This document shows positions 1 to 8,258 of a stretch of DNA of 64,000 bases, piece by piece. The stretch lies in NCBI RefSeq assembly GCF_006717045.1, contig NZ_VFPH01000002.1, forward strand, positions 1,798,001 to 1,862,000, read 5' to 3'. Source of the DNA: Pseudonocardia cypriaca. Lineage in GTDB: Bacteria; Actinomycetota; Actinomycetes; Mycobacteriales; Pseudonocardiaceae. The position numbers and the translations under genes were made by a program. Within the stretch, counting starts at the first letter, position 1, and every line of letters starts with the position of its first letter. The notes beneath the pieces were generated by a model. It worked only from the letters and a program-made list of their open reading frames with translations. It did not search any database and was not told where the DNA came from.

Positions 1-198
1 GAGTTCGAGCGGATCGCGCGCGAGTACCTGGACTGGGTGCTCGGCGCGCGTCCGATCGACCCGGCCGTGCCGGTGCTGCTCCCCGGCGAGCCGGAGGCCG
101 CCACCCGCGAGGAGCGGCTGACGAAGGGCATCCCCATCCCGGTGAACACGTGGGGGGCGATCCTCCGCACGGCGGAGGGCCTCGGCGTCACCGCCTGA
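1..198 (+). CDS. Ldh_2-family malate/lactate-type dehydrogenase, C-terminal fragment
   Basis: Open from base 1 to a TGA at 196-198, so only the last 65 residues are inside the window. The tail carries VLLPGEPEA, a run of charged residues, then GIPIPVNTW. This is the ending typical of the malate/L-lactate/ureidoglycolate dehydrogenase family (Ldh_2), NAD(P)-dependent enzymes that oxidise 2-hydroxy acids. Catalytic residues lie upstream and are not visible, so the substrate cannot be judged. It ends 5 bases before the convergent exported-protein gene. Confidence 0.6.
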   Translation, partial: EFERIAREYLDWVLGARPIDPAVPVLLPGEPEAATREERLTKGIPIPVNTWGAILRTAEGLGVTA

Positions 199-202
199 GC
201 CG

Positions 203-1090
203 TCACTGGTCGCTTCCGGTCCGCACGGCGAACTCGGCCGTGTGCACGGCACCGCCGTGCTTGAACTCGAGGAACAGCCGGTGCTCCCCCGCCCCCGGCA
301 CCTCCACCGTGAACGCGATGCCCGCGCCCGCGCGGTGCGCCGAGGCCGGTGCGGCGTCGGGTGGCATGGCAGCCGTTCGCAGGTAGGCCTGGTCGGACCG
401 GCGCAGCACGACGAGATGGCCCAGCCCGCCGAGATGGGGCTCGATGTCGGTCACCGGGAGGCGGTCGCGGTCGATCGCCACGAACACCTCCGACGTGCCG
501 CCCGCCACCAGGTCGGCGTCGAGTCGCACGTCGTAGCCGTCGACGTGGGCCGTGCGGGATGTCGAGAACCCTTCGGGCGAGAACCTCCCGGGCGCGAACA
601 GGTCCATGCCGAGCACGAGTGCGGGCCCACCGGCCGCCACGAAGTCGACGTACGCGCGGTACACCCCGGCGGCCGGCAGCGTGAGTTGCGCCCGCCAGAC
701 GCCGTCCGGACCGATGACCGGGTCCGGGTGCAGGAACCCCCCGCCATCCCGAGCCGCGACGACGAGGTCCAGCTGCCGCTCGTCCTTCGCGTCGAACGCC
801 GTGAAGGGGAGCCCGTCGGGCCCGACGACGACGAACGCGAGCTCGCCCGCTGTGCCCGGCGTGTACGTCGTGGGGCCGCGCGGCACGAGTGTGTACCCGG
901 CCCAGCTGGAGACGAGGCCGGCCGACCCGATGTCGAGCGCGACTCCCGAGTACCTGCTCTCGGCGTGCCCGTCGGCACCGGTCGGAGGGGGGACGAGAGC
1001 ACCGGGCGCCAGCGTTCCCGCCCACCACGCCCCACCGAAGACCAGCGCCAACACCGCCATGAAGCCCCCGAAACGCACCGCCGGGCCCAT
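203..1090 (-). CDS. exported or membrane-anchored protein of unknown function
   Basis: A 295-residue protein. The start is placed at the ATG reading MGPAVRFGGFM because a purine-rich GAGGGGGG precedes it and a hydrophobic segment (about residues 7-25) follows at once; a longer upstream reading would bury this signal anchor. The rest is Gly/Ala/Val-rich, beta-like and predicted extracytoplasmic, with a GLGHLVVLRRSDQAYL stretch. That resembles actinobacterial secreted proteins whose equivalent stretch ends in an HVHP-like motif, but the histidines are absent here (YLRTAAMP). The gene is divergent from lacI. I do not recognise a function. Confidence 0.6.
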   Translation of the reverse strand: MGPAVRFGGFMAVLALVFGGAWWAGTLAPGALVPPPTGADGHAESRYSGVALDIGSAGLVSSWAGYTLVPRGPTTYTPGTAGELAFVVVGPDGLPFTAFDAKDERQLDLVVAARDGGGFLHPDPVIGPDGVWRAQLTLPAAGVYRAYVDFVAAGGPALVLGMDLFAPGRFSPEGFSTSRTAHVDGYDVRLDADLVAGGTSEVFVAIDRDRLPVTDIEPHLGGLGHLVVLRRSDQAYLRTAAMPPDAAPASAHRAGAGIAFTVEVPGAGEHRLFLEFKHGGAVHTAEFAVRTGSDQ

Positions 1091-1250
1091 CCGCGTCCCC
1101 CCTCGTCGCCGGTACAACGGGCGCGACCCGCTCCGATGACGGGATCCGCGCGCCAACCGGCTGTGGAATCGCCCACGTGCAACCGGATGCGCCCGATTCG
1201 CGGGAACGGTTGCGTTCACCCCGAGGGGTGACTACGGTCACCGGCGTCAC

Positions 1251-1268
1251 TGTCGATGCGTATCGACA
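1251..1268. promoter_or_regulatory. LacI-type operator 1 (autoregulatory)
   Basis: TGTCGATGCGTATCGACA: two 7-base arms, TGTCGAT and ATCGACA, are exact inverted repeats around GCGT. It lies 22 bases before the lacI start codon. The core recurs as a palindrome at 2342-2355 before the transport operon. The shared motif is the evidence; binding by the adjacent LacI protein is inferred. Confidence 0.75.
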
Positions 1269-1290
1269 AACCCGACGGAGGGAGGCGCCC

Positions 1291-2304
1291 ATGGCCACCA
1301 GCCGGGACGTCGCCCGGGTAGCGGGGGTGTCGCAGAGCACGGTCTCCTACGTCATGAGCGGCCGCCGCTCGATCTCGCCGGAGACCCGCAAGCGCGTGCT
1401 CGACGCCATCGAACAGCTCACCTACCAGCCCAACGCAGGTGCCCGCGCGCTCGCGAGCCAGCGCACCCAGGTCGTCGGTCTCGTCGTCCCGTTCGGGCCG
1501 GCCGCCGACACCGCGGGCCTGCTGCCCTTCATCGAGACGATCGCGAGCTGCGCGCGGGCCGAGGACCACGACGTCCTGCTCGTGACCGCCGACGAGGGCG
1601 CGGCCGGGCTCATCCGCCTCGCCGGTCGGGCGCTCTGCGACGCGATCGTGCTGATGGGCATCGGCGCCGACGACGCGCGCATCCCGGTGGCCGCCACGCT
1701 CTCGGTGCCGGTGATCCTCATCGGCGTCCCGGACGACAGCGCCGGCCTGCACTGCGTCGACGTCGACTTCGCGCTGGCCGGCGCACTCGCCGTCGACGAG
1801 CTCGCCGGACTCGGGCACGACCGGGTCGTGCTCATCGGACACCCGGCCGAGGTCATCGAGCGCGACATCAACTTCGTGCGCCGGTTCCAGCGGGGCGCCG
1901 CGGCGGCGGCCGAGCGGCACGGGATCGGCTACTCGGTGGTGGCCCCCGTACCGCCGGACACCGCGGGCGCCCGCGAGGCCGTCGAGCGCGCACTCGAGGG
2001 CGGTGGCCTGCCGGGCATCGTCGTGCCGAACTCGCAGGCCGTCGGGCCGGTGCTCCACGCCCTGGTCGAACGAGGGCTCGTCCCGGGCCGGGACATCTCG
2101 CTGATCGGCCTGTGCACCGACGCGGCCGCCGAGGCCACCACGCCCGCCGTCACGAACGTGTCGCTGGAGCCGCGGGACGTCTCGCGGCGCGCGATGGAGA
2201 TCCTCTTCCGCCTGCTCGACCGCGACGGGGACGACCCCGCCCAGCTCGTCGAGCTGATCCCGCCCCGGCTCACGCGCCGGGACACCACGCTGCCCGCCCC
2301 CTGA
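1291..2304 (+). CDS. LacI-family transcriptional repressor of the adjacent sugar operon
   Basis: A 337-residue LacI/GalR regulator. The N-terminal helix-turn-helix reads DVARVAGVSQSTVSYVMSG (about residues 5-23), followed by the family hinge NAGARALASQRT and a periplasmic-binding-protein-like effector domain. ATG at 1291 is chosen because GGAGGGAGG sits just upstream and the HTH begins at residue 3; the reading frame extends further upstream but would place the operator inside the gene. It lies directly before a sugar-binding protein operon, and the same palindrome stands before both units. It is therefore likely a ligand-released repressor of itself and that operon. Confidence 0.9.
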   Translation: MATSRDVARVAGVSQSTVSYVMSGRRSISPETRKRVLDAIEQLTYQPNAGARALASQRTQVVGLVVPFGPAADTAGLLPFIETIASCARAEDHDVLLVTADEGAAGLIRLAGRALCDAIVLMGIGADDARIPVAATLSVPVILIGVPDDSAGLHCVDVDFALAGALAVDELAGLGHDRVVLIGHPAEVIERDINFVRRFQRGAAAAAERHGIGYSVVAPVPPDTAGAREAVERALEGGGLPGIVVPNSQAVGPVLHALVERGLVPGRDISLIGLCTDAAAEATTPAVTNVSLEPRDVSRRAMEILFRLLDRDGDDPAQLVELIPPRLTRRDTTLPAP

Positions 2305-2306
2305 CC

Positions 2307-2327
2307 CGGCCGCGCACCCCGCGGCCG
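2307..2327 (+). terminator. hairpin after lacI
   Basis: CGGCCGCG, a 5-base CACCC loop, then CGCGGCCG: a perfect 8-bp stem two bases after the lacI stop, with no T-run. It separates lacI from the operator and start of the transport operon. Confidence 0.5.
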
Positions 2328-2341
2328 ACGCACGCCCGCAA

Positions 2342-2355
2342 TCGATACGTATCGA
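2342..2355. promoter_or_regulatory. LacI-type operator 2 (transport operon)
   Basis: TCGATACGTATCGA is a perfect 14-bp palindrome ending 15 bases before the binding-protein start. It matches the half-sites of the operator before lacI (TCGAT and ATCGA at the same spacing). It overlaps the expected ribosome-binding or early leader region, so repression by steric block is plausible. Confidence 0.75.
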
Positions 2356-2370
2356 CCGAGAGGACCGGAC

Positions 2371-3606
2371 ATGGCTCGACGAGGAGCATCACTACGGACC
2401 GCCCTCCCCGCGCTGGTCGCGGCCGCCGCGCTGGGGCTCACCGCCTGTGGCGGCGGGAGCGGTGGCGGCGGTGGCGGCGGCGGGGAAGTCACGTCGCTGC
2501 GGGTGCTCGACTACTACAACAACGAGCCCGACAAGACCGTCTACGCCCGCAAGCTCGACGAGTGCGGCCAGCAGGCAGGCGTGAAGATCGAGCGCGAGGT
2601 CGTGCCGGGCGCGCAGCTGATCGCGAAGGTCCTGCAGCAGGCGTCCTCGCGGACGCTGCCGGACGTCCTCATGCTCGACAACCCCGACCTGCAGCAGATC
2701 GCCGAGACCGGCGCGCTCGCCCCGATCACCGACTTCGGGCTCTCCGCTGACGGGTTCCAGGAGGGCGTCAAGACCGCGTCGACCTTCGAGGGCAAGGTCT
2801 ACGGGCTGCAACCGATCACCAACTCGATCGGCCTGTTCTACAACGTCGACATGCTCAACCAGGCCGGCATCACGCCGCCGAAGACCTGGGACGAGCTCAA
2901 GGCGGCCGCTGCGGCGCTCACGCAGGGCCAGCGGTACGGCGTCGCGTTCTCCGCGGTGGCCGACTACGAGGGCGCATGGCAGTTCCTGCCGTTCATGTGG
3001 ACCAACGGGGGCGACGAGACCAACATCGCGAGCCCGGAGACCGCGGAGGCGCTGCAGCTGTGGGTCGACCTGGTGAGCTCCGGTGCGGCGTCGCGGTCGG
3101 TGCTGAACTGGACCCAGGCCGATGTCAGGGAGCAGTTCGCGGCGGGCAACGCGGCGATGATGGTGAACGGGCCGTGGCAGTTCCCCGCGCTCGACAAGGT
3201 GCAGGGCCTCAAGTACGAGGTCGTGCCGATCCCGGTGCCGCAGGCCGGTGAGACCGTGGTGGCCCCGCTCGGCGGCGAGACCTGGACGATCCCGCAGACG
3301 GGCGACCCGGCCCGCCAGGCCAAGGCCGCCGAGATCGTCGCGTGCCTGAACACCGACGAGAACCAGATCGCGCTGGCCACCGAGCGCACCACCGTGCCGA
3401 CCAAGACGGCACTGCGCGACCGGTTCACCGCCGAGGTGCCGCGGATGGCGGCGTTCACCGAGATCGTGCAGACCGCGCGGGCGCGCACCGGCAAGCTCGG
3501 CCCCGAGTGGCCCGCCGCCGCCACCCGCATCTACACCGCGGTCCAGACCGCGATCACCGGCGGCGCCCCGCCGCTCCAGGCGCTCCAGCAGGCTCAGAAT
3601 GGCTGA
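2371..3606 (+). CDS. extracellular sugar-binding lipoprotein (family 1 SBP) of a CUT1 ABC importer
   Basis: A 411-residue protein. A basic N-terminus, hydrophobic core and LTAC lipobox put the lipidated cysteine at residue 26, followed by a Gly/Ser-rich linker. The mature part has the family 1 solute-binding signature (SVLNWTQADVREQFAAGNAA-type region with MMVNGPWQFPAL following). It captures a sugar outside the membrane for the two permeases immediately downstream. The stop overlaps the first permease start by 8 bases, indicating translational coupling. The ThuA and Gfo/Idh partners suggest a disaccharide of trehalose type, an inference from neighbours only. Confidence 0.88.
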   Translation: MARRGASLRTALPALVAAAALGLTACGGGSGGGGGGGGEVTSLRVLDYYNNEPDKTVYARKLDECGQQAGVKIEREVVPGAQLIAKVLQQASSRTLPDVLMLDNPDLQQIAETGALAPITDFGLSADGFQEGVKTASTFEGKVYGLQPITNSIGLFYNVDMLNQAGITPPKTWDELKAAAAALTQGQRYGVAFSAVADYEGAWQFLPFMWTNGGDETNIASPETAEALQLWVDLVSSGAASRSVLNWTQADVREQFAAGNAAMMVNGPWQFPALDKVQGLKYEVVPIPVPQAGETVVAPLGGETWTIPQTGDPARQAKAAEIVACLNTDENQIALATERTTVPTKTALRDRFTAEVPRMAAFTEIVQTARARTGKLGPEWPAAATRIYTAVQTAITGGAPPLQALQQAQNG

Positions 3607-4591
3607 CGGAGCCAGGCCGGCGGGTGCGGTCGCCACCGCACCCGGCCGGCCACTCGCCAGCGACGCCGCGCCCGCACCCCCGAAGGCCCCGGCAGGCGGG
3701 TGGTGGTCGCCCCGCGGGCGCGAGCGGATGCTGCAGCTCGCGTTCCTCGTGCCCGCGGTGGCCTACCTGCTGCTGTTCTTCGGCTACCCGGTGGTCCAGA
3801 ACGCCCTGATGGGGTTCCAGGAGTACACGACGCGGACGTTCTACACGGGCGAAGCGCCGTTCGTCGGGCTGGCCAACTACGTCACCGTGCTGTCGTCGGG
3901 ACTGTTCGGCACGGCGCTGCTCAACACCGTGCTGTTCACGGTCGGCTCGATCGCGGGGCAGTTCGTGATCGGTCTCGGCATCGCGCTGTTCTTCCACCGG
4001 CGGTTCCCGCTGTCCGGGGTGCTGCGCTCGTTGCTGCTGATGCCGTGGCTCATCCCCCTGATCGTCTCCGGGGCGGTGTGGCGCTGGATCCTCGACCAGG
4101 ACAACGGTGCCCTCAACCGGTTCCTCGGCGGCATCGGCGTGGCCGACAACCCGGGATGGCTCACCAGCACCTCGCTCGCCCTGATCGCGGTGATCGGCGT
4201 GAACATCTGGATCGGGATCCCGTTCAACACCACAATCCTCTACGGCGGCCTGCAGGACATCCCGCAGGACCTGTACGAGGCCGCGGCGCTGGACGGGGCC
4301 ACCGGATGGCGGGCGTTCCGGCACGTGACGTGGCCGCTGCTGCGGCCCGTTGTGAACGTGGTGCTGGTGCTCGGGGTCGTCTACACGATCAAGGTGCTGG
4401 ACATCATCCTCGGGCTCACCGACGGCGGTCCGGCCAACGCGACGCAGACGATCGCGACGCAGGCCTACCACCTGTCGTTCCAGGAGTTCCGTTTCGGCGA
4501 GGGCGCGGCGATGGGCAACATCCTGATCATCATCTCGCTGGTGTTCGCCATCCTCTACCTGCGCGCCAACCGGCGCGCGCTGGCCCGGTGA
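3599..4591 (+). CDS. ABC sugar permease, MalF/ThuF-type
   Basis: A 330-residue integral membrane protein: a polar Pro/Ala-rich N-terminus of about 40 residues, then six hydrophobic segments. The conserved EAA loop reads YEAAALDGATGWRAFRHVTW (about residues 225-244), which docks with the ABC ATPase. The start ATG overlaps the end of the binding-protein gene. It is the first of two permeases in a CUT1-type importer. No ATPase gene is present in the operon, so a shared MsiK-like ATPase encoded elsewhere is presumably used, as is usual for actinobacterial CUT1 systems. Confidence 0.9.
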   Translation: MADGARPAGAVATAPGRPLASDAAPAPPKAPAGGWWSPRGRERMLQLAFLVPAVAYLLLFFGYPVVQNALMGFQEYTTRTFYTGEAPFVGLANYVTVLSSGLFGTALLNTVLFTVGSIAGQFVIGLGIALFFHRRFPLSGVLRSLLLMPWLIPLIVSGAVWRWILDQDNGALNRFLGGIGVADNPGWLTSTSLALIAVIGVNIWIGIPFNTTILYGGLQDIPQDLYEAAALDGATGWRAFRHVTWPLLRPVVNVVLVLGVVYTIKVLDIILGLTDGGPANATQTIATQAYHLSFQEFRFGEGAAMGNILIIISLVFAILYLRANRRALAR

Positions 4592-4598
4592 GGCGTCG

Positions 4599-5411
4599 AT
4601 GAACACACGGACCCACGGCTGGGGCTACACCGCGATCGCGGTGCTGATCCTCGCCGTGATGCTGTTCCCGCTGTACTGGATGTTCAACGTCTCGCTGCAG
4701 CCGAGCGGCTCGGCCGTCGGCACGCCGTGGATCCCGCTCGAGCTGTCCTTCGACGGCTATGCGACAGCCCTGCGCGAGCAGGGCCGCAACCTCGTCACCA
4801 GCCTGATCGTGGCCACCGGCAGCGTGCTGTTCAGCCTGCTGATCGCCACACCGGCGGCGTACGCGCTGGCGCAGTTCAAGGTGCGCGGCGCGGGCGTGGT
4901 GCTCTTCGGGATCCTGATCAGCCAGATGATCCCCGGGATCGTCGTGGCCAACGCGCTGTACAACGCCTACAGCGACCTCGGCCTGCTGAACTCCATCCCC
5001 GGGCTGATCCTCGCCGACTCCACGCACGGCATCCCGTTCGCGATCCTGATCATGCGCGCCTACCTGCTGTCGATCCCGGGCGAGGTCATCGAGGCCGCGC
5101 GGGTGGACGGGGCGGGGCAGATCCGCGCATTCGTCGCGATCGTGCTGCCGATGAGCCGCAACGCGCTGGTGACGGCAGCGCTCTTCACGTTCCTGTTCAC
5201 GTGGAGCGACTTCCTGTTCGCGCTCACGCTGACCACCACCGAGACGGTGCGGCCGGTGACCCTGGGGATCTTCCAGTACATCGGCACGTACGTGAACGAC
5301 TGGAGCTCGGTGATGGCCACCGCCGTGCTCGCCTCCCTCCCCGCAGTGGTGCTGCTGGTCGTTGCCCAGCGCTTCGTCGCCGCAGGCGTCGCCAGCGGCG
5401 CTGTGAAATAA
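4599..5411 (+). CDS. ABC sugar permease, MalG/ThuG-type
   Basis: A 270-residue membrane protein of the MalG group. An N-terminal membrane segment is followed by the extracellular region MFNVSLQPSG. The EAA-type loop reads EAARVDGAGQIRAFVAIVLP, and the C-terminal RFVAAGVASGAVK is typical of the family. It starts 7 bases after the first permease gene, with GAGGCG upstream. It forms the heterodimeric channel with that protein. Confidence 0.9.
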   Translation: MNTRTHGWGYTAIAVLILAVMLFPLYWMFNVSLQPSGSAVGTPWIPLELSFDGYATALREQGRNLVTSLIVATGSVLFSLLIATPAAYALAQFKVRGAGVVLFGILISQMIPGIVVANALYNAYSDLGLLNSIPGLILADSTHGIPFAILIMRAYLLSIPGEVIEAARVDGAGQIRAFVAIVLPMSRNALVTAALFTFLFTWSDFLFALTLTTTETVRPVTLGIFQYIGTYVNDWSSVMATAVLASLPAVVLLVVAQRFVAAGVASGAVK

Positions 5412-5438
5412 AAGCGTGAAATAGAAAGGACTCAATCT

Positions 5439-6203
5439 GTGACTCCCGTCCGCGTGACCGTCTGGGGCGAGAACCGCCACGAGAAGGTCGAGGAGCACGT
5501 CCGCAAGATCTACCCGGACGGCATGCACGAGACCATCGCAGACGGCATCCGCGAGAACCTCGGCGACGGAGCCGTCGTCCGGACCGTCACCCTCGACGAC
5601 CCGGAGCACGGGCTCACCGAGGAGTCGCTGCAGGACACCGACGTGCTCGTCTGGTGGGGCCACGCCGCGCACGGCGAGGTGGCCGACGAGGTGGTGGAGC
5701 GCGTGCACCACCACGTGCTGTCCGGCATGGGTCTCGTGGTGCTGCACTCCGGGCACTGGTCGAAGATCTTCATGAAGCTCATGGGCACCAGCTGCACGTT
5801 GCGCTGGCGCAGCGAGCACGACCGGGAGCTCATCTGGACCGTCGACCCCACCCACCCGATCGCGGAGGGGGTCCCGCACCCCCTCGAGATCGAGGAGGAC
5901 GAGATGTACGGGGAGTTCTTCGACATCCCCGCTCCCGACGAGCTGATCTTCATCAGCACGTTCTCCGGTGGGGAGGCGTTCCGCAGCGGCTGCACGTTCC
6001 GCCGCGGCCACGGCAAGATCTTCTACTTCCGGCCCGGCGACCAGGACTACCCGACCTACCACCACAAGGACGTGCGCCGGGTGATCGCCAACGGCGTGAA
6101 GTGGGCGAAGACCGACCGCCCCGAGCGCGCCGAGCCGGTGCTGCTGCGCTACGAGACCGGCGAGTTCTTCAAGGGCGCCGGCTACACGGGGCCGCTGGGA
6201 TGA
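5439..6203 (+). CDS. thuA: ThuA-family trehalose-utilisation protein
   Basis: A 254-residue ThuA domain protein with a class-I-glutamine-amidotransferase-like fold. Recognisable stretches are VTVWGENRHEK near the N-terminus, DVLVWWGHAAHGEV, GMGLVVLHSGHWSK, and the C-terminal GKIFYFRPGDQDYPTYHH. The GTG at 5439 is chosen because AGAAAGGA lies at proper spacing before it. In rhizobia ThuA and ThuB (a Gfo/Idh enzyme) act in oxidation of trehalose and related disaccharides to 3-keto sugars. The next gene here is a Gfo/Idh enzyme overlapping by ATGA, so a ThuAB-like pair is inferred. The exact sugar is not shown by sequence. Confidence 0.88.
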   Translation: MTPVRVTVWGENRHEKVEEHVRKIYPDGMHETIADGIRENLGDGAVVRTVTLDDPEHGLTEESLQDTDVLVWWGHAAHGEVADEVVERVHHHVLSGMGLVVLHSGHWSKIFMKLMGTSCTLRWRSEHDRELIWTVDPTHPIAEGVPHPLEIEEDEMYGEFFDIPAPDELIFISTFSGGEAFRSGCTFRRGHGKIFYFRPGDQDYPTYHHKDVRRVIANGVKWAKTDRPERAEPVLLRYETGEFFKGAGYTGPLG

Positions 6204-7297
6204 CCCTCGCCGATCCACTGCGGGTGGTGCTGGTCGGCGCGGGCCTCATGGGGCGGGCCTGGCGCGACACGATCGAGGCCGCCCCCGGCGTCGAGCTGGT
6301 CGGGATCGCCGACCTCGACCCGGCCACCGCCGAGGCCACCGCGGCAGCGCTGGGCCGTCCGGTGCCCACCGGCACCGACGGCGTCGCGCTCGCCGCTGCC
6401 ACCGGCGCCCGTGCCATCGTGAACGCGACCGTGCCGGAGGCCCACCACCCGGTCACGACCGCGGCGCTGTTCGCCGGCCTCGACGTGCTGGGCGAGAAGC
6501 CGGTCGCTCCCACCGTGGCCCAGGCGCTCTCGCTCGCCGCCGCGTCCGCGGTGACCGGGCGGCTGTTCATGGTGAGCCAGTCGCGGCGGTGGAACCCGCA
6601 GCTGTTCGCGCTGCGCGCCATGGCGGAGGACCTCGGCACGCCGGGCTCCCTCACCACCGAGTTCTTCCGCGAGTCCCACTTCCCCGGGTTCCGCGAGGAG
6701 ATGGCGCACCCGCTGCTGGTCGACATGGCGATCCACCCGTTCGACTCCGCCCGGTTCCTGCTCGGCGCCGAGCCGGTGGCGGCGTACTGCGAGTCGCACA
6801 ACCCGCCGTGGAGCTGGTTCGCGGGCGACGCCGCGGCCACCGCCGTGTTCGAGATGACCGGCGGCATCCGCTACACCTACACCGGCAGCTGGGTCAGCCC
6901 TGGCCGGCAGACGTCCTGGAACGGTGAGTGGCGCCTCGCTGCGGAGAAGGGCTCGGCGCACTGGGACGGCGACCACGACCCGGTGTTCGAGGCCGACGTC
7001 GAACCGACGCCGCGCACGGCGGCCCCGTACTCGGGGATCGAGGGTGCGCTGCTGGTGTTCACCGACGCCCTGCGCACCGGCGTGCCGCCGATGGGCGAGG
7101 TGCACGAGAACGTGCTGAGCCTCGCCATGGTCGAGGCCGCGGTGCGCTCGGCGGACACCGGTCAGCGCGTGCTGATCGACGACGTGCTCGCCGACGCCCA
7201 CGCAGCGGCCCTGCAGGCGGAGACGAACCCGGACGTCCGCGACGCACTGGCCTCCTGGCCATCGGTGCGCTCGGTCCTCACCGCCGGCCGTTCATAG
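6200..7297 (+). CDS. Gfo/Idh/MocA-family oxidoreductase (ThuB-like)
   Basis: A 365-residue NAD(P)-dependent sugar oxidoreductase. The Rossmann motif VVLVGAGLMG lies at about residues 9-18. The family GEKPVAPT motif (about residues 98-105) contains the conserved Lys of the active-site EKP. The substrate-side region includes HPFDSARFLLG. ATG overlaps the thuA TGA. It most likely reduces or oxidises the carbon-3 or carbon-2 hydroxyl of the imported sugar together with ThuA. The long perfect hairpin follows two bases after its stop, closing the operon. Confidence 0.85.
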   Translation: MTLADPLRVVLVGAGLMGRAWRDTIEAAPGVELVGIADLDPATAEATAAALGRPVPTGTDGVALAAATGARAIVNATVPEAHHPVTTAALFAGLDVLGEKPVAPTVAQALSLAAASAVTGRLFMVSQSRRWNPQLFALRAMAEDLGTPGSLTTEFFRESHFPGFREEMAHPLLVDMAIHPFDSARFLLGAEPVAAYCESHNPPWSWFAGDAAATAVFEMTGGIRYTYTGSWVSPGRQTSWNGEWRLAAEKGSAHWDGDHDPVFEADVEPTPRTAAPYSGIEGALLVFTDALRTGVPPMGEVHENVLSLAMVEAAVRSADTGQRVLIDDVLADAHAAALQAETNPDVRDALASWPSVRSVLTAGRS

Positions 7298-7298
7298 C

Positions 7299-7342
7299 CC
7301 GTGGGTGGATACGAGTGCTCCAGCACTCGTATCCACCCACGG
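7299..7342 (+). terminator. 21-bp perfect hairpin closing the thuA operon
   Basis: GTGGGTGGATACGAGTGCT (7301-7319) is exactly complementary to 7322-7340. Two further G-C pairs extend the stem to 21 bp, leaving a 2-base loop (CC). There is no T-run. The element begins right after the Gfo/Idh stop and ends 16 bases before the next gene. It most likely acts as a U-less terminator, or a cruciform-forming boundary. Confidence 0.65.
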
Positions 7343-7358
7343 CCAATACGCTGGGACG

Positions 7359-7862
7359 ATGCGGCTGTTCGTGGCGATCCGGCCGCCCGCCGACGTCGTC
7401 GAGGTGCTCGGCGCGCTGCGGCGGGAGCCCGTCGCGGGCGTCACGTGGTCGGTGCCCGAGCAGTGGGTGGTGAAGCTGCGACCGCTCGGGCACGTACCCG
7501 ACCGCGTCGTGAGTCCCCTGGTCGCGGCGCTGGCGGACGAGCTGGCCGGTGTCCCGCCCGTGCGGTGCGCCCTCGGTCCGGCCACCCGCAGGCTGGGCGG
7601 CCAGTGGCTCGGCGCCCCGGTCTCCGGGCTGGACGACCTCGCAGCGCTCGTGTTCGACGCGACGGTCGGGCTGGTGCCGGTGACCCACCCCCAGCCGTTC
7701 CAGGCCGACGTCGTGCTGGCCAGGGGCCGGGTGCCCGCCGCGCTCGCCGGTGAGGCGGTGGCTGCGGCGTGGACCGCCCACGAGGTCGCCCTGGTGGCCG
7801 ACCGCTCCTCTCCCCAGCGTCCCCTCCTGGACGACGTCGCGACGTTCGGGTTGGCGGGCTGA
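7359..7862 (+). CDS. 2'-5' RNA ligase / cyclic phosphodiesterase-like (2H) protein with degraded catalytic motifs
   Basis: A 167-residue protein with the ThpR/LigT layout: MRLFVAIRPP at the start, EQWVVKLRPLG where the first HxT motif is expected, and PFQADVVLARGR where the second belongs. Active members have WH(V/L)TL and H(L/V)T(L/V) at these points. Here His is Val in the first and Asp in the second, and the Thr positions are Lys and Val, so both catalytic pairs are lost. ATG at 7359 is chosen since the protein then starts as relatives do. It is likely a non-catalytic RNA- or nucleotide-binding descendant. Confidence 0.75.
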   Translation: MRLFVAIRPPADVVEVLGALRREPVAGVTWSVPEQWVVKLRPLGHVPDRVVSPLVAALADELAGVPPVRCALGPATRRLGGQWLGAPVSGLDDLAALVFDATVGLVPVTHPQPFQADVVLARGRVPAALAGEAVAAAWTAHEVALVADRSSPQRPLLDDVATFGLAG

Positions 7863-7913
7863 GTTTTCCGAAACGGCCCCGCGCGAAGGGGTCGGCCGCC
7901 TACCGTCCGCCCC

Positions 7914-8258
7914 ATGGATGGACGCGAGTGGCTCGCCGGCTACCAGGACCGCCTCCAGGACATCCGGGCGCGGGCGGCCCGGGCCGAGCGCGCGTTGGCC
8001 GCCGTGGCCGGCAGGGCGACGAGCCGGGACGGCGCGGTCACGGTCACGGTCGACCAGGCAGGCGCGCTGCAGCACCTGGAACTCACCGAGCACGCCGAGG
8101 TCCTCTCCCGCAAGGAGCTGGCGGCCACCGTGCTCGACACCGCCCGGCAGGCGCGGCGGGAGGCCGCTGCGCAGGCCGAGGCCGCGCTGGTGCCCGTCTT
8201 CGGCGAGCGCAGCGCGGCCATGGAGGAGTTCCGCCGGCTCGCGGTACCGGAGCGGTGA
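7914..8258 (+). CDS. YbaB/EbfC-family small protein of a secretion-substrate cluster
   Basis: A 114-residue protein: an N-terminal helical region rich in Arg/Ala, a central beta section DGAVTVTVDQAGALQHLEL, then a long C-terminal helix. This is the fold order of YbaB/EbfC nucleoid-associated proteins. Actinobacteria carry many such paralogues beside ESX-type substrate genes, which is the case here: the stop overlaps the EspC-like gene by ATGA-type coupling (TGATG). No Shine-Dalgarno is visible before the ATG, so leaderless translation is possible. Confidence 0.75.
   Translation: MDGREWLAGYQDRLQDIRARAARAERALAAVAGRATSRDGAVTVTVDQAGALQHLELTEHAEVLSRKELAATVLDTARQARREAAAQAEAALVPVFGERSAAMEEFRRLAVPER

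Noticed and set aside
2449..2485. A GGC-rich tract as a possible repeat or regulatory site
   Set aside because: It encodes the Gly/Ser linker just after the lipobox cysteine of the sugar-binding protein, a normal feature.
4530..6218. A 562-codon minus-strand frame opposite the permease and thuA genes
   Set aside because: Shadow of well-supported plus-strand genes. Composition rich in Arg/Gly/Asp/His with no family motif.
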